From: Phycisphaerales bacterium
GTDB taxonomy: Bacteria; Planctomycetota; Phycisphaerae; Phycisphaerales; UBA1924
Direction of reading: 5' to 3'
Assembly: GCA_016709445.1 (NCBI GenBank)
Contig: JADJMV010000009.1
Location: forward strand, 124,001-188,000
Length of the DNA stretch: 64,000 nucleotides
The notes below the pieces were generated by a model that made no database searches, was not told the origin of the DNA, and worked only from the letters and a program-made list of their open reading frames with translations. Positions 25,328 through 35,900 of the stretch are shown in pieces. A program made the position numbers and the translations under genes. The first letter of the stretch is position 1, and every line of letters begins with the position of its first letter.

Positions 25328-27659
25328 TTACTCGGATCGGAGGATACGGCAGCCGAAGAGCCCGCCGGCGGTCTTGCCGGCATGGGCGAGGAACTTCACC
25401 CGGATCGAACGCTTGCCTTGGATGAGGTCGGGCGGGAGGGGGTAGGCGATATCGAAGAATTCGCCGGGCTTGTTCCGATCCAGGGTCTGGGTCGCGAGGA
25501 CTTGGTCGTCGATCAGGATGTCGAACTCGCGGTCTCCGTCGTCGTCGCCCCAGTAGGTGCAGACGAGCGTGGCGGGGCTCGGATGGGGCGAGGGGTCGGG
25601 GAGTTTCATGGTGAAGGCGAACCAGCCGCCGCGGTAGGCGTCGCGCCAGCGGAGGCCCCGGTGCTCGCCGGTGTTGGTGCGTTCGCCGTCGAATTCGTGG
25701 TCGCGTTCGGGCTGCATCTCGCCGGGTTGGACGAAGTCGGCGGTGCGGGCCTCGAGGGCGGCGCGGCGGGCGGCCTCGGCCCGGATCTGGGCGAGTTGGG
25801 CCTCGCGCTGCCGGGGCGTGAGGAGTGACCAGTAGGCGTTGTAGGCGTCGTCCTCGATGCGGAAGAAGGGCACGAGGTCGAGATCGACGGGCTCGGCGAG
25901 GCCCTCGGTGTGGTAGGCCAGTTCGGGGCCGTTGAGACGTTTGATCTGATCGGTCGCGTGGCCGGGCTCGGCGACAAGGACGGGGATGGTCTCGGGGGTC
26001 GGCGGTTTGGAGCCGAGATCGCCGGCGAGGAGAATCGGGCCGGCGAAGATCGCAACCCTTGTGGGGTCGTCGGGCGTGGGCTCCACACGCAGGGGCGTTG
26101 CGAGGGCGATGGTGATGGTGTCGCCGGTGGACCAGGTTCGTCGGATGGCGGTGTAGGCTCCGGGGCGGGAGCGGTCCTCGACCAGCGAGCCGTTGACCTC
26201 GATCGCGAGCGGGCCCGGGGACCACGCGGGATGCCGGATACGCAGGGGCCCCTCACGCGGGGCGGCGAGCGAGAGCGTGAGCGTGGTGCGCGGCTCGTCG
26301 GGGGAAGCGGGTCTCCTGGGTGAGCTGGAGACCGGCGTCGGGCCAGCGAAGGGTGCTGGCGATGAAGAGGTTGACGAAGATCCCCTCGTCGTCGTGGGAG
26401 TAGATCATGTCGCCGTAGGAGGCGTGGTTCTCCATGCCGGTGCCGACGCAGCAGGTAAAGTCGCTGTCGAGCTGCTGGTAGGGCTTCTGCGAGCCGGGGC
26501 GGAGAGGGACGTAGTAGCAGACGGCGCCGGTGAGGTGGTTCTGCGAGGCGAGGGTGTGGGTGTAGGGTGCCCGCTCGTAGTAGTCGATGTGCCGAGCGTC
26601 GGCGGTCCAGGAGTGGAGGCGGCGGGTGAGGCGGAGCATGTTGTAGGTGTTGCAGGTCTCGGTGGTGTTGCCGTCGAGGCGGGAGGCGATGGCGCCGGGG
26701 GGACCGAAGTACTCGTTGAGGCTGTTGCCGCCGGTGGCGTAGGTGTGGTGGGCGGTGACGGCGTTCCAGAAGAACAGCGCGGCGGCGCCGAGGGCGGGAT
26801 CGCCGGTGACCTCGTGCTGGCGGGCGGCGCCGATGAGCTTGGGGACCTGGGTGTTGGCGTGGAGGCCGGGGAGGATGTCTTTTCCCGCGGCGAGGGGGTC
26901 GAGGACCTGGTGGTCGTTGAAGCGCTCGGCGAGGGTGAGGTACCTGGCGTCGCCGGTCAGGGCGTAGAGGTCGGCCGCGACCTCGTTCATGCCGCCCTGC
27001 TCGCAGCGGAGCATGGTGTGGAGCTGCTCGGGGGAGAGATTGTCGGTGGTGCGGAGGGCCCAGTCTGCGAGGCCTCGCATGACGGCGAGGGCTTGTGAGT
27101 TCCCGCAGTAGAGGTTGGCGTCGCGGAGGCCAGCGAGTTCTTTGTGGATGGTGTACCAGGGGACCCAGACACCGTTGAGATCGAAGCCCTTGGTGCGGAT
27201 GTCGCCCCGGGCGACCTCGGCGAAGACGCGGCGGCCATCGGGGATCGCGGCGACATAGCCGTCGCCGTTGGCGGCCTGGCACTCGGCGAGTTGGGCGACG
27301 ATGTCGGCGGCGCGGTCCTGGAAGCGGCGGTCGCCGGTGGCGGCGTACATGCGGCTGATCGCGGAGAGGTAGTGGCCGAGGGTGTGGCCCCCGATGCCCT
27401 CGGCCTCCCAGCCGCCGTAGCCCTCGGCGCGGGGCTCGAGGCCGGCGTCGGCGCGGTAGCGGGCGAGGAGGCGGTCGGTGTCGAGGCTGAGGAGGTACTC
27501 GGCGTCGCGGGCCTGTGCCTCGGCGAAGGGGCCGTCGAGGAGGCGGACCTCTGGGGCGCGGAAGGGCTCGGCCGCGAGGTGGATGGGTTGGAGAGCCTGG
27601 GCACGCGCGGCGTGCGCGGCCATCGCGGTCGTAATCACGGCGGCGAGGGTCTGTCGCAT
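25328..27659 (-). CDS. GH127 glycoside hydrolase (beta-L-arabinofuranosidase-like), frameshifted
   Basis: A secreted enzyme of about 775 residues with a signal peptide (AAVITTAMAAHAARA). The catalytic core has a GH127 pattern: Glu334/Cys336 in TTETCNTYN and the Cys403-Cys404 pair in DFTCCVGTG, matching the zinc-bound Cys/Glu site of HypBA1. The C-terminal part, with AIFAGPILLAGDLG and DREFDILIDDQVLA, corresponds to the accessory beta domains seen in these enzymes. As given, the frame breaks at a G-run (26300-26304, CCCCC on this strand): removing one C restores RFPDEPRTTLTLSL and a continuous protein. The reading ending at 26253 and that from about 26300 to 25328 are halves of one gene. It sits downstream of the arabinose isomerase gene. 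Confidence 0.85.
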
Positions 27660-27691
27660 GGAATGGCCTCGGCTGGTGGGTTCGAGCGCGG

Positions 27692-29194
27692 TCAGACGGC
27701 GAGCGGTTCCCTGAAGGCGGCGTCGGACTGGGCGATGCCGGCGAAGGGGAGTGCGGGCGTGTAGAGGCCGGGCGTGGCCTGTGTGGCGTGGTACATGCTG
27801 ATGCCGAGGTAGTTGCCGAGGGCCTCCCAGATGGCGTTGCCGACGTGGCCCTGGGTGACGGCGACGTGGTGCGGGAAGTGCTGGAGGAGGACGTCGCGGT
27901 AGAGGCGCTGGAGGTTGGGCAGGCGGCACCAGCCGTAGCAGCCGAAGGTGACGGCGGGGTTGCTCTCGATGGCGCCCTCGGCGACGACGGCCTTCATTTC
28001 GCCGGAGGGATCCTGGGTGATACGGCAGAGGGTGAGGGGGCCGTTGCGGGCGATGAACTCGATGGTGCCCTCGGAGTCCTCGTAGGGCGCCGCGCCGCTG
28101 GAGGCGATGATCTCCTGGACGCCGAGGCGCACGGGGGTGCGGGCGAAGGCGGCGGGGAAGACGCCGCAGTGCCAGACGTTGGCGAGTTCGTCGTCGTCGT
28201 TGTGGAGGTTGTTCCAGTCGGCGAGGCCGGCGGGGGAGTCGGAGGCGAGCATGGCGGCGTGCATGGACATGGTGCCCATGATGTCGGCCTCGCAGGCGCT
28301 GGGGACGCCCTCGTCGCCGAAGCGGCTCATGGTGGTGCAGGAGCAGACGCCGTAGTTGGCCTGGATGCTGGTCCAGCACTGGATGCCGAAGGCGTCGATG
28401 GCGTTGGCGGCCGCCCAGCGGCGGAGGAAGAGCTCGAGCTTGGCGCTGCGGATGACGGAGAGCTGCTTGATGGCGGAGGTGTCGGCGTAGCCCTGGATCG
28501 ACTCGACGACGCGGGCGAGGTCGGGGTCGGCATCGGGGATGCGGTTGGCGCCGCCGATGGCCTCTGAGAGGTCGAGGGTGACGACGGTGGGGCCGAGGCG
28601 CTGGAGCTGCTTTTCGTTGAAGCGGCAGGTCCAGAAGGCGTCGGGGCGGGCGCCGATCTGGCCGTAGCGGGCGTTGCGGAGGCCGTGGACGACACGGCAG
28701 ATGCGGACGAAGAGGTCGAGGTCGCGGGAGAAGGAGTCGTCGGAGGGGAAGCAGATGGGGCGCTGGGCGACGGTGTAGGGGGCGCCGATCTGGCGGAGGA
28801 CCTCGCCGATTGAGAGCAGGCCGCAGAAGCTGTCGCGGCGCTTGGTGGTCATCGTGAGGCGCTCTTCCTCCTGGCAGCCGTAGATCATGATGGGGACGTT
28901 GAGGGCGGCCTTCTTGACGCACCAGGCGACGCCCTGCTCCTCGCCGAAGTTGACGGCGCCCACGAGGATGCCGTGGACGCCCTCGCGGCGGAAGAGCTCG
29001 GCGGCGTGCTCGGCTTCCTGGCGGGTCTCGACGCAGCCGACTTTGGTGTCGGCGGGGTCGGGGACGACAACGGTGATGCCGAGGCGCTGCATGGCGCGGA
29101 TGGTTTCATCGCGCATCTTGGCGGCGAGTTCCTTGGAGAAGAAGCCGCGGTTGGCGGGGATGAAGCCGAGTTTGACGTTGCGGATGGGGGGCAT
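27692..29194 (-). CDS. L-fucose/L-arabinose isomerase-family protein (probable L-arabinose isomerase)
   Basis: This 500-residue cytoplasmic protein belongs to the FucI-type isomerase family rather than to classical AraA. Recognisable pieces are VKLGFIPANRGFFSKELA, then VGAVNFGEEQGVAWCV and QCWTSIQANYGVCSC, and a metal-site segment SACEADIMGTMSMHAAML. The last third has TFGCYGWCRLPNL and PHHVAVTQGHVGNAIWEAL, with candidate His ligands. Lying directly before the ribulose-5-P epimerase and ribulokinase genes' stop ends in the same run, it most likely converts L-arabinose to L-ribulose. The substrate is inferred from context. Confidence 0.8.
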   Translation of the reverse strand: MPPIRNVKLGFIPANRGFFSKELAAKMRDETIRAMQRLGITVVVPDPADTKVGCVETRQEAEHAAELFRREGVHGILVGAVNFGEEQGVAWCVKKAALNVPIMIYGCQEEERLTMTTKRRDSFCGLLSIGEVLRQIGAPYTVAQRPICFPSDDSFSRDLDLFVRICRVVHGLRNARYGQIGARPDAFWTCRFNEKQLQRLGPTVVTLDLSEAIGGANRIPDADPDLARVVESIQGYADTSAIKQLSVIRSAKLELFLRRWAAANAIDAFGIQCWTSIQANYGVCSCTTMSRFGDEGVPSACEADIMGTMSMHAAMLASDSPAGLADWNNLHNDDDELANVWHCGVFPAAFARTPVRLGVQEIIASSGAAPYEDSEGTIEFIARNGPLTLCRITQDPSGEMKAVVAEGAIESNPAVTFGCYGWCRLPNLQRLYRDVLLQHFPHHVAVTQGHVGNAIWEALGNYLGISMYHATQATPGLYTPALPFAGIAQSDAAFREPLAV

Positions 29195-29232
29195 GGGTGC
29201 TCCGGGGCGGGCGTTGGAATGCGGGGTGTGGA

Positions 29233-29928
29233 TCAGGTGGCCTGGCCGTAGTAGGCGCCGGCTCCGTGCTTGCGGGATTGGTGCTTGTGGAGGATGTGGG
29301 GTTCGATCGGGACGTGCGGTCCGAGGGCGAGCGTGCCGTGGGCGAGGTGGGCGATGGCCTCGAGGGCGACGGCATTCTCCAGGCTCTTGGCGGCGGTGAC
29401 GCCCCAGACGAAGGGGGCGTGGCCGGGGAGGAGGACGGCGGGGACCCGCGAGCGATCGCGGTGGCGGAAGCACTCGAGGATGAGCAGGCCGGTCTGGGCC
29501 TCATAGCCGGCGTCGACTTCCTCTGGAGTGAGTTGGCGCGTCACGGGGACATCGCCCGCAAAGTGGTCGGCGTGGGTCGTGCCGAGGCAGGGGATCGGCG
29601 TGCGGGCCTGGGCGAACATGGTGGCGTAGGGGGAGTGGGTGTGGGTGACGCCGCCGACTTCGGGCCAGGCGCGGTAGAGGGCGAGGTGGGTCGGCGTGTC
29701 GGTCGAGGGGCGGAGGTCGCCCTCGACGATCCTGCCTTCGAGATCGACGAGCACGATGTCGTGCGGTCGGAGCCGTTCGTAGGGGACGCCGCTGGGCTTG
29801 ATGGCGACGATATCGCGGGAGGGGGTGATGCCGCTGACGTTTCCCCATGTGAGGGTCACGAGGCCGTGGGCGACCAGCGCCCGATTGGCATCGCAGACCG
29901 CGTCGCGGAGTTGGCTTCGCTCGCTCAT
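29233..29928 (-). CDS. araD: L-ribulose-5-phosphate 4-epimerase
   Basis: This 231-residue class II aldolase-fold enzyme converts L-ribulose-5-phosphate to D-xylulose-5-phosphate. It shows LTWGNVSG, AIKPSGVPYERL, the zinc-ligand block VTHTHSPYATMFAQA, CLGTTHADHFAGDVPVTR and LPGHAPFVWG, all matching AraD in order and spacing. Its start ATG overlaps the kinase stop (ATGA), so it is translated directly after araB. The length is normal. Confidence 0.95.
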   Translation of the reverse strand: MSERSQLRDAVCDANRALVAHGLVTLTWGNVSGITPSRDIVAIKPSGVPYERLRPHDIVLVDLEGRIVEGDLRPSTDTPTHLALYRAWPEVGGVTHTHSPYATMFAQARTPIPCLGTTHADHFAGDVPVTRQLTPEEVDAGYEAQTGLLILECFRHRDRSRVPAVLLPGHAPFVWGVTAAKSLENAVALEAIAHLAHGTLALGPHVPIEPHILHKHQSRKHGAGAYYGQAT

Positions 29929-31631
29929 GTGAGCCCCCTGGCTTGTCGGCGGATCTGGATGAGTTCCTTCATCACGTGGTGGAGCGGCGCCGCCGGGCCG
30001 GAGGCGGCGAATGCGTCGTGGAGGGCGGTGTAGATGGCGTAGAGACGGTGGTAGACCGCGGCGGCGGCGGGGTCGGGCTTGTAGCTCTCGGGGCGGACGG
30101 CGGTCATGGCGCGCTGTGCGGCGGGGACGTCGTCATGGGCGCCTCCGACGACGGCCCCGAAGATCGCGGCGCCGAGGGCGCAGGTCTGGCCGGATCGGCT
30201 GACAAACATGGGCCGGTTGCAGACGTCGGCATAGATCTGCATGACCAGCGGGCTCTTCTCGGCGATTCCGCCGCAGTTGATGACGCGGTCGATGGGCACG
30301 CCGAACTCGCTGATACGGTCGATGATCTTCAGGGCTCCGAAGGCGGTCGCCTCGATCAGGGCCCGGTAGATCTCGGGCGGGACGGTGTGGAGGGTTTGAC
30401 CGACGAGGAGGCCGGTGAGCAGGGGGTCGACGAGGACGGTGCGGTTGCCGTTGTGCCAATCGAGGGCGACGAGGCCGCTCTCGCCGGGCTTGAGTTTGGC
30501 GGCTTCCCGGGTCAGGGCGGTATGCACGTCGGGGCCGGTGCCGAATCCCGAGGGGGCAATGCGGCTGACGAACCAGTTGAAGATATCCCCAACGGCCGAC
30601 TGGCCGGCCTCGATCCCGAGCATGCCGGGGAGGATGCTCTCGGGCACGATGCCGCAGACGCCGGGGATGTCGGGCACGCCGCCGTCGATGGGGGCGACCA
30701 TGCAGTCGCAGGTGCTGGTTCCCATGATCTTGACGAGGGCGCCGGGGGCGGCGCCCGAGCCGACAGCGCCCATGTGGGCGTCGAAGGCGCCGACTGCGAC
30801 CGGGATGCCGGCGGGCAGGCCTACGCGGGTGGCGTGCTCGGCGGTGAGGTGGCCCGCGGTGTGGCTCGAGGGCACCGCCATCGTCTCGTACCGGATTCGG
30901 GAGAAGCCGGGGGAGAGCGAGTCGAGGAATTCGGCGGAGGGGAGCCCGCCCCAGGAGGGGTGGTACATCGCCTTGTGGCCGGCGGCGCAGATGCTCCGGC
31001 GCATAGAGCTTGGATCGGAGTTGCCGGTCAAGACGCCCGGGACGTAATCGCAGAGTTCGACCCATGCTGCGGCTGCGGAGGCGACGGCGGGGTTGGCACG
31101 CTCGCACCGGAGGGCCTTGGACCAGAACCACTCGGAGGAGTAGGTGCCGCCGCACTTGGCGAGGTACGGCAGGCCGGCGGCCCGGGCCTTGTCGGTGATC
31201 TCCGCGGCCTCGGCGTGGCTGGTGTGGTCTTTCCACAGCCAGGCCATCGCGGCGGGTTCACGGGCGAACTGTTTGTGGAGGGCGAGGGCAACCCCGTCGG
31301 CGTCGACGGGGATGGGGGTCGAGCCGGTGGTGTCGACGCCGATGCCGACGATGCGGTCCGGCCGAAAGCCGCGGTGGGACGCGGCGGCGCGGACGGCGGC
31401 GGCGGCGGAGCGGACGAAGCCCTCGAGGTAGTCGGCGGGGTGCTGGCGTGCGAGGTTGGGGTCCTTCGGGTCGAGGACAACGCCGTGGTCGCCGTGGGCG
31501 TACTCCCAGACGGCGGTCGCGATTTCCTCCCCGGTCGCGGTGTCGACGACGAGGGCACGGACGGAGTTGGTGCCGTAGTCGACACCGAGGGCAAACTGCG
31601 GCGTGGACTCGTGGGACGCTTCGCGGCTCAT
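29925..31631 (-). CDS. araB: Ribulokinase
   Basis: This 568-residue FGGY kinase phosphorylates L-ribulose with ATP. It starts at the ATG at 31631 with CAGGAGA just upstream. Motifs in order: LGVDYGTNSVRALVVD (phosphate loop 1), IVGIGVDTTGSTPIPVD, WLWKDHTSHAEA, CDYVPGVLTG, IPVAVGAFDAHMGAVG, then KIMGTSTCDC and INCGGIAEKSPLVMQIYADV near the C-terminus. These match AraB rather than xylulokinase. It follows the ROK regulator gene by 13 bases and overlaps araD by 4. Confidence 0.95.
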   Translation of the reverse strand: MSREASHESTPQFALGVDYGTNSVRALVVDTATGEEIATAVWEYAHGDHGVVLDPKDPNLARQHPADYLEGFVRSAAAAVRAAASHRGFRPDRIVGIGVDTTGSTPIPVDADGVALALHKQFAREPAAMAWLWKDHTSHAEAAEITDKARAAGLPYLAKCGGTYSSEWFWSKALRCERANPAVASAAAAWVELCDYVPGVLTGNSDPSSMRRSICAAGHKAMYHPSWGGLPSAEFLDSLSPGFSRIRYETMAVPSSHTAGHLTAEHATRVGLPAGIPVAVGAFDAHMGAVGSGAAPGALVKIMGTSTCDCMVAPIDGGVPDIPGVCGIVPESILPGMLGIEAGQSAVGDIFNWFVSRIAPSGFGTGPDVHTALTREAAKLKPGESGLVALDWHNGNRTVLVDPLLTGLLVGQTLHTVPPEIYRALIEATAFGALKIIDRISEFGVPIDRVINCGGIAEKSPLVMQIYADVCNRPMFVSRSGQTCALGAAIFGAVVGGAHDDVPAAQRAMTAVRPESYKPDPAAAAVYHRLYAIYTALHDAFAASGPAAPLHHVMKELIQIRRQARGLT

Positions 31632-31644
31632 GGGGTCTCCTGGC

Positions 31645-32820
31645 TCACCCGGCCGAGGGCAGGCGGGCAGCGCCAACCGTCTCGGGCTCGGGCAATAGGA
31701 TGCGGTCGGCGGCGGCGGCAATCAAGCCGAGGGCCCGGCGTCGCCCGGCGGCTCGGCAATCGAGCTTGGCGAATCGCGCGATCAGGGCGTGCTGGGAGAT
31801 GCGCTCCCCGAATTCGCCAACCACGGCGGGGTGCAGCGACGGCAGGTCGCCGGTCAGGACGATGTGCTGGATGCCGAGGAGATTGATGGCGCCGGCGATG
31901 ACGACGGCGGCGGAGTCGATCGAGCGGAGCAGCCAGGGCTCGGGGGATCGGCACTCGGCGACGTGGGCTCGGAGTTCGGCCCACGCGGCGCGGGGGCGGC
32001 GGCGGGCGGCCCGGTAGCTCTGGAGGAGGCCGGCGCGGGAGACGAGGGTCTCGAGGCAGCCCGTGGACCCGCAGGCGCAGGGGCGACGGTTGCCCTGCAC
32101 GCCGGTATGACCGATCTCGCCGCAGAGCGGGAGCGGGCCTTGGAGCAGGTGACCGCCCGTGATGACGGCGCCGCCGACGCCGTCGCCGAAATCGACGAGC
32201 ACGAAGGACTCGGGGGCATCGCCGGCGGCCTGATGGCCAAGGGCCAGGGCTTGGATCTCCTGGACAGCGCCGGTTGGAGCTTTCCAAAGGCCGCGGATGG
32301 CGGTGAGGAGGCCTCGGCCCTGGGTCCACGGGAGGTTTGGCGAGAAGAGGATGCGCTCGGCGGAGGCATCGAGCACGCCGGGGACGCTGACCATCGCGGC
32401 GGGCGGTTCGGAGATCCCGATCCGCCTGGCCCGGGAGCGCAGGAGCCTGACGAAGGCCGCCTGGGTGGCGGGCGTCTTGAAACGCTCGACCGGCGCCGCG
32501 GGCGCGCCGGCGAGGTCAACGGCGTAGAGCAGCGATTCGCGGACACCGAGTTCGAGGATGGGGATCGATCGATCGGGGTTGAGGGAGACGATCCTGGGTG
32601 GGCGGCCCATCGGGGAGGCGGGGGCATCGGGCGTGCGGCCGGGCTCGGCCTCGGCGGCAAGCCCGGCGGCGAGGAGTTCGTCGACGACCTTGCCGGTGGT
32701 GACGGGGGAGAGCCCGGTGCGGCGGGCGAGTTCGGCGCGGGAACACCCGCCGCGGGCGAGGAGCACGCGGAAGATCAGGCGGGTGTTGGCGACCCGCAGT
32801 TGGGAGGGGTGCAGATACAT
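31645..32820 (-). CDS. ROK-family transcriptional regulator of the arabinose locus
   Basis: This 391-residue protein joins an N-terminal winged helix-turn-helix (about residues 15-65, CSRAELARRTGLSPVTTGKVV) to a ROK sugar-binding domain. The ROK part has a VLVDFGDGVGGAVITGG phosphate-like loop and the zinc cluster GHTGVQGNRRPCACGSTGCLE. ROK regulators of the XylR/NagC type bind TTAG-containing palindromes and release DNA on binding sugar. Here the gene heads the leftward arabinose run and a TTAGTATACTAA palindrome lies 8 bases before its start, so it probably represses itself and both divergent units. The effector (arabinose or a derivative) is inferred. Confidence 0.88.
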   Translation of the reverse strand: MYLHPSQLRVANTRLIFRVLLARGGCSRAELARRTGLSPVTTGKVVDELLAAGLAAEAEPGRTPDAPASPMGRPPRIVSLNPDRSIPILELGVRESLLYAVDLAGAPAAPVERFKTPATQAAFVRLLRSRARRIGISEPPAAMVSVPGVLDASAERILFSPNLPWTQGRGLLTAIRGLWKAPTGAVQEIQALALGHQAAGDAPESFVLVDFGDGVGGAVITGGHLLQGPLPLCGEIGHTGVQGNRRPCACGSTGCLETLVSRAGLLQSYRAARRRPRAAWAELRAHVAECRSPEPWLLRSIDSAAVVIAGAINLLGIQHIVLTGDLPSLHPAVVGEFGERISQHALIARFAKLDCRAAGRRRALGLIAAAADRILLPEPETVGAARLPSAG

Positions 32821-32827
32821 CCTGAAC

Positions 32828-32839
32828 TTAGTATACTAA
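32828..32839. promoter_or_regulatory. Palindromic operator TTAGTATACTAA in the divergent arabinose promoter region
   Basis: A perfect 12-bp palindrome lies between the start of the ROK regulator (32820) and the GH127-GH51 gene (32906). It contains TATACT on both strands, so it may be operator and -10 element at once. Its half-site TTAG...CTAA resembles XylR-type ROK boxes. I did not see a good -35 at 17 bases on either strand, so the exact promoters are unclear. Confidence 0.65.
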
Positions 32840-32905
32840 CTCCCCATGCGGCGGGGGGCGGCCCCCGGCCCCGCACGAGGCCCCCCGGACCCGGAGGATC
32901 CCGAC

Positions 32906-35900
32906 ATGGCGAATTCTCTCCGCCTGAGACCCGCTCTCGCCCCGATGCTGGCGATCGCCTTGTTCGCCCCGAGCCTGCCTGCTGCGGGCGACGGGGGCGC
33001 TACGGCGGTCCCCTTGACGCAGGTGCGGGTCCACGACGAGTTCTGGGCGCCCCGGATTGCAAGGGACCGCGCGGTGACGCTGGGCCACGTGCTCGACGAG
33101 TGCGAGGAGACCGGCCGGATCGCCAACTTCGAGGTGGCGGCCGGGGCAAAGTCCGGGGGGATGAACGGCTACTTCTTCAACGACTCGGACGTCTACAAGG
33201 CGATCGAGGGGGCGGCGTATCTGCTCGCGACGCAGCCGGACCCGGCGGTGGAGGCACGGTGCGATGCGATCATCGAGAAGATCGCGGCGGCCCAGATGCC
33301 GGACGGGTATCTGTACACGCCGCGGGAGATCATGGACCCGAAGAACCCCCCGCCGGGCGGGCCCGAGCGGTGGTCTGATGTGGGTTCGGGGCACGAGCTG
33401 TATTGCGCGGGGCATCTGTACGAGGCGGGGATCGCGTACTTCGAGGCGACGGGCAAGCGGCGGCTGCTGGATGTGGCGATCAAGAACGCCGACCTGGTGT
33501 GCTCGGCTTTCGGCCCGGGGAAGGACCCGCACCCCCCGGGGCATCCGGAGATCGAGCTGGCGCTCGCGAGGCTGTACAGGTTGACCGGAGAGCAGCGGTA
33601 CCTGGACGCGATGGGGTTCTTCATCGAGACCCGAGGGCAGGCCGGGCGGGGGCGCGATCTGTACGGCGAATACGCGCAGGACAGCCGGCCCGTGCTCGAG
33701 CAGTCGGAGGCCGAGGGGCACGCGGTGCGGCTCGCATACCTCTACTCGGGTGTGACGGACTTGGCCACCCTGACCGGACGGACTGAGTATCTCGGGGCCT
33801 CCGAACGCGTGTGGGACGACATCGTGCGGACCAAGCTCTATATCACGGGCGGCGTCGGGAGCCAGGGCAACAACGAGGGGTTTGGCCGGGCGTACGACCT
33901 CCCGAACTCGAGCGCGTACAACGAGACGTGCTCGTCGATCGCGCTGATCCTCTGGAGCAGGCGGCTGGCGCTCGCCACGGGCGACGCGAAGTACTCGGAC
34001 GTGATGGAACGGACGCTCTACAACGCGATGCTGGCGGGGTGGTCGGAATCGGGCGATCGGTTCTTCTATCCGAACCCATTGGAATCGGCACGCGGGGCGG
34101 AGCGGTCGCCCTGGTTTGCGTGCGCCTGCTGCCCGCCGAACGTGCTGCGATTCATCGCGTCGATGCCGGGAATGATCTACTCGACCGCCGATCGCGGGCT
34201 CACCGTCGATCTGTACGTCGGGAGCGACGCGGGCGTCGTGGTCGGGGGGACGCCCGTCCGCGTCTCGCAGGAGACGCGGTACCCGAGCGACGGTCGGGTC
34301 GAGTTGAAGATCGAGCCGGAGCGGGCGACTCGGTTCGCGTTGCGGCTTCGGGTTCCCGGATGGGCCAGGGGCGAGGTGACGCCGGGAGGGCTGTACCGCT
34401 TCATCGATGCCGGCGGCGAGGGGCCGACGCTCCTGATCAATGGCGAGGCGACGGCGCTCACGCTCGACCGGGGGTACGCGGTGCTCGACCGCGAGTGGAA
34501 GCCGGGCGACAAGGTCGAACTCGATCTGCCGATGCCGGTGCGGCGGGTGGTGGCCGATGATCGCGTCGCGACCGATCGCGGGCGCATGGCCCTCCAGCGG
34601 GGACCGCTGGTCTATTGCTTCGAGGCGGCCGATGCCATGGGGCAGTCGGTGCTGAGCTATGTCGCGGACCCCTCCCAGCCGTGGATGGTGCAACAGGTTG
34701 CGGCCCCGCCGCAGATCGTGTGCAGCGTGAAGACCGCCTCACGGGACTCGGCGGGTCACGCGAGAGCGGACGGCATCGCCGTCGCAACCGGGATCCCCTA
34801 CTCCTCGTGGGCGAATCGGGATCGCGGCGCGATGGAGGTGTGGCTCGCGACCGATGCCGCCTACGCGAAGCCGACACCCTCCCCGAGCCTGGCCCATCGC
34901 GCCAGGGCCTCCTCCTCATTCGGCGGCGACCTGGCGGCCCTTTCGGATCAGATGGAGCCCAAGAGTTCGGACGACCACGACAATCCGTTCCTGCACTGGT
35001 GGCCCCGCAAGGGCACGGAGGAGTGGGTGCAATACGACTTGGCGGAGCCCACGCGGGTCGGGGGGGTCGAGGTCTATTGGTTTGATGACACCGGGCGCGG
35101 CGAGTGCCGGCTGCCGGCGAGCTGGAAGCTCCTCGCGAACGTGGACGGCCAGTGGCGGGAAGTCTCGGACCCCAGCGGGTACGGCGTCGACGGCGACCGG
35201 TACAACCGCTGCACGTTCGACCCGGTCGTCGCGGCGGGGCTGCGGATCGTGGTGCAGTCGCAGGAGGGCTGGGCGGGCGGGATCCACGAGTGGCGGGTGC
35301 TGAGCCCGGATGATCTGATCGCGCAATCCCAGCCCGGGGAAGCGGAGGGAGCCTCCGGGCCGAACCTGCTCCCGAACGCGTCGTTCGAGGATGTTGAGGG
35401 CGACGCGCCGCTGCACTGGCGCCGCTCGGTGTGGGGCGGAGAGCCCTCGGCCATGGTGGCGCTCGACTCCGGGCAGGACGGCGACGGCGCCGTGGCGATC
35501 TCTTCGGAAACGGGCGCCGACGCGGGCTGGTCGTGCACGGTGCCGGTCGAGATGAACTCTCGGTATCGGCTCTCTGGGTGGATCGCGACGCTGGACGTCG
35601 TTGCCAAGGGGAATGCGCACGGGGCGCTGCTGAACATCCACAACCTGCAGGAGGTGCGGACGCGAGCGCTGACGGGGACGAACGACTGGACGTACGTCTC
35701 GGTGGAGTTCGATACGGGGCCCAACGACTCGGTGATGATCAACTGCCTGTTCGGCGGATGGGGTCTGGCGACGGGCATCGCCAACTACGACAACATCCGG
35801 CTGGAACTGCTGGAGAAGGGGGAAGCGCCGGCGCCGCGGATCTCGATCGACGCGGCCCGCACCGGCCCCGATCAGCAAGTACATCTACGGGCAGTTCATC

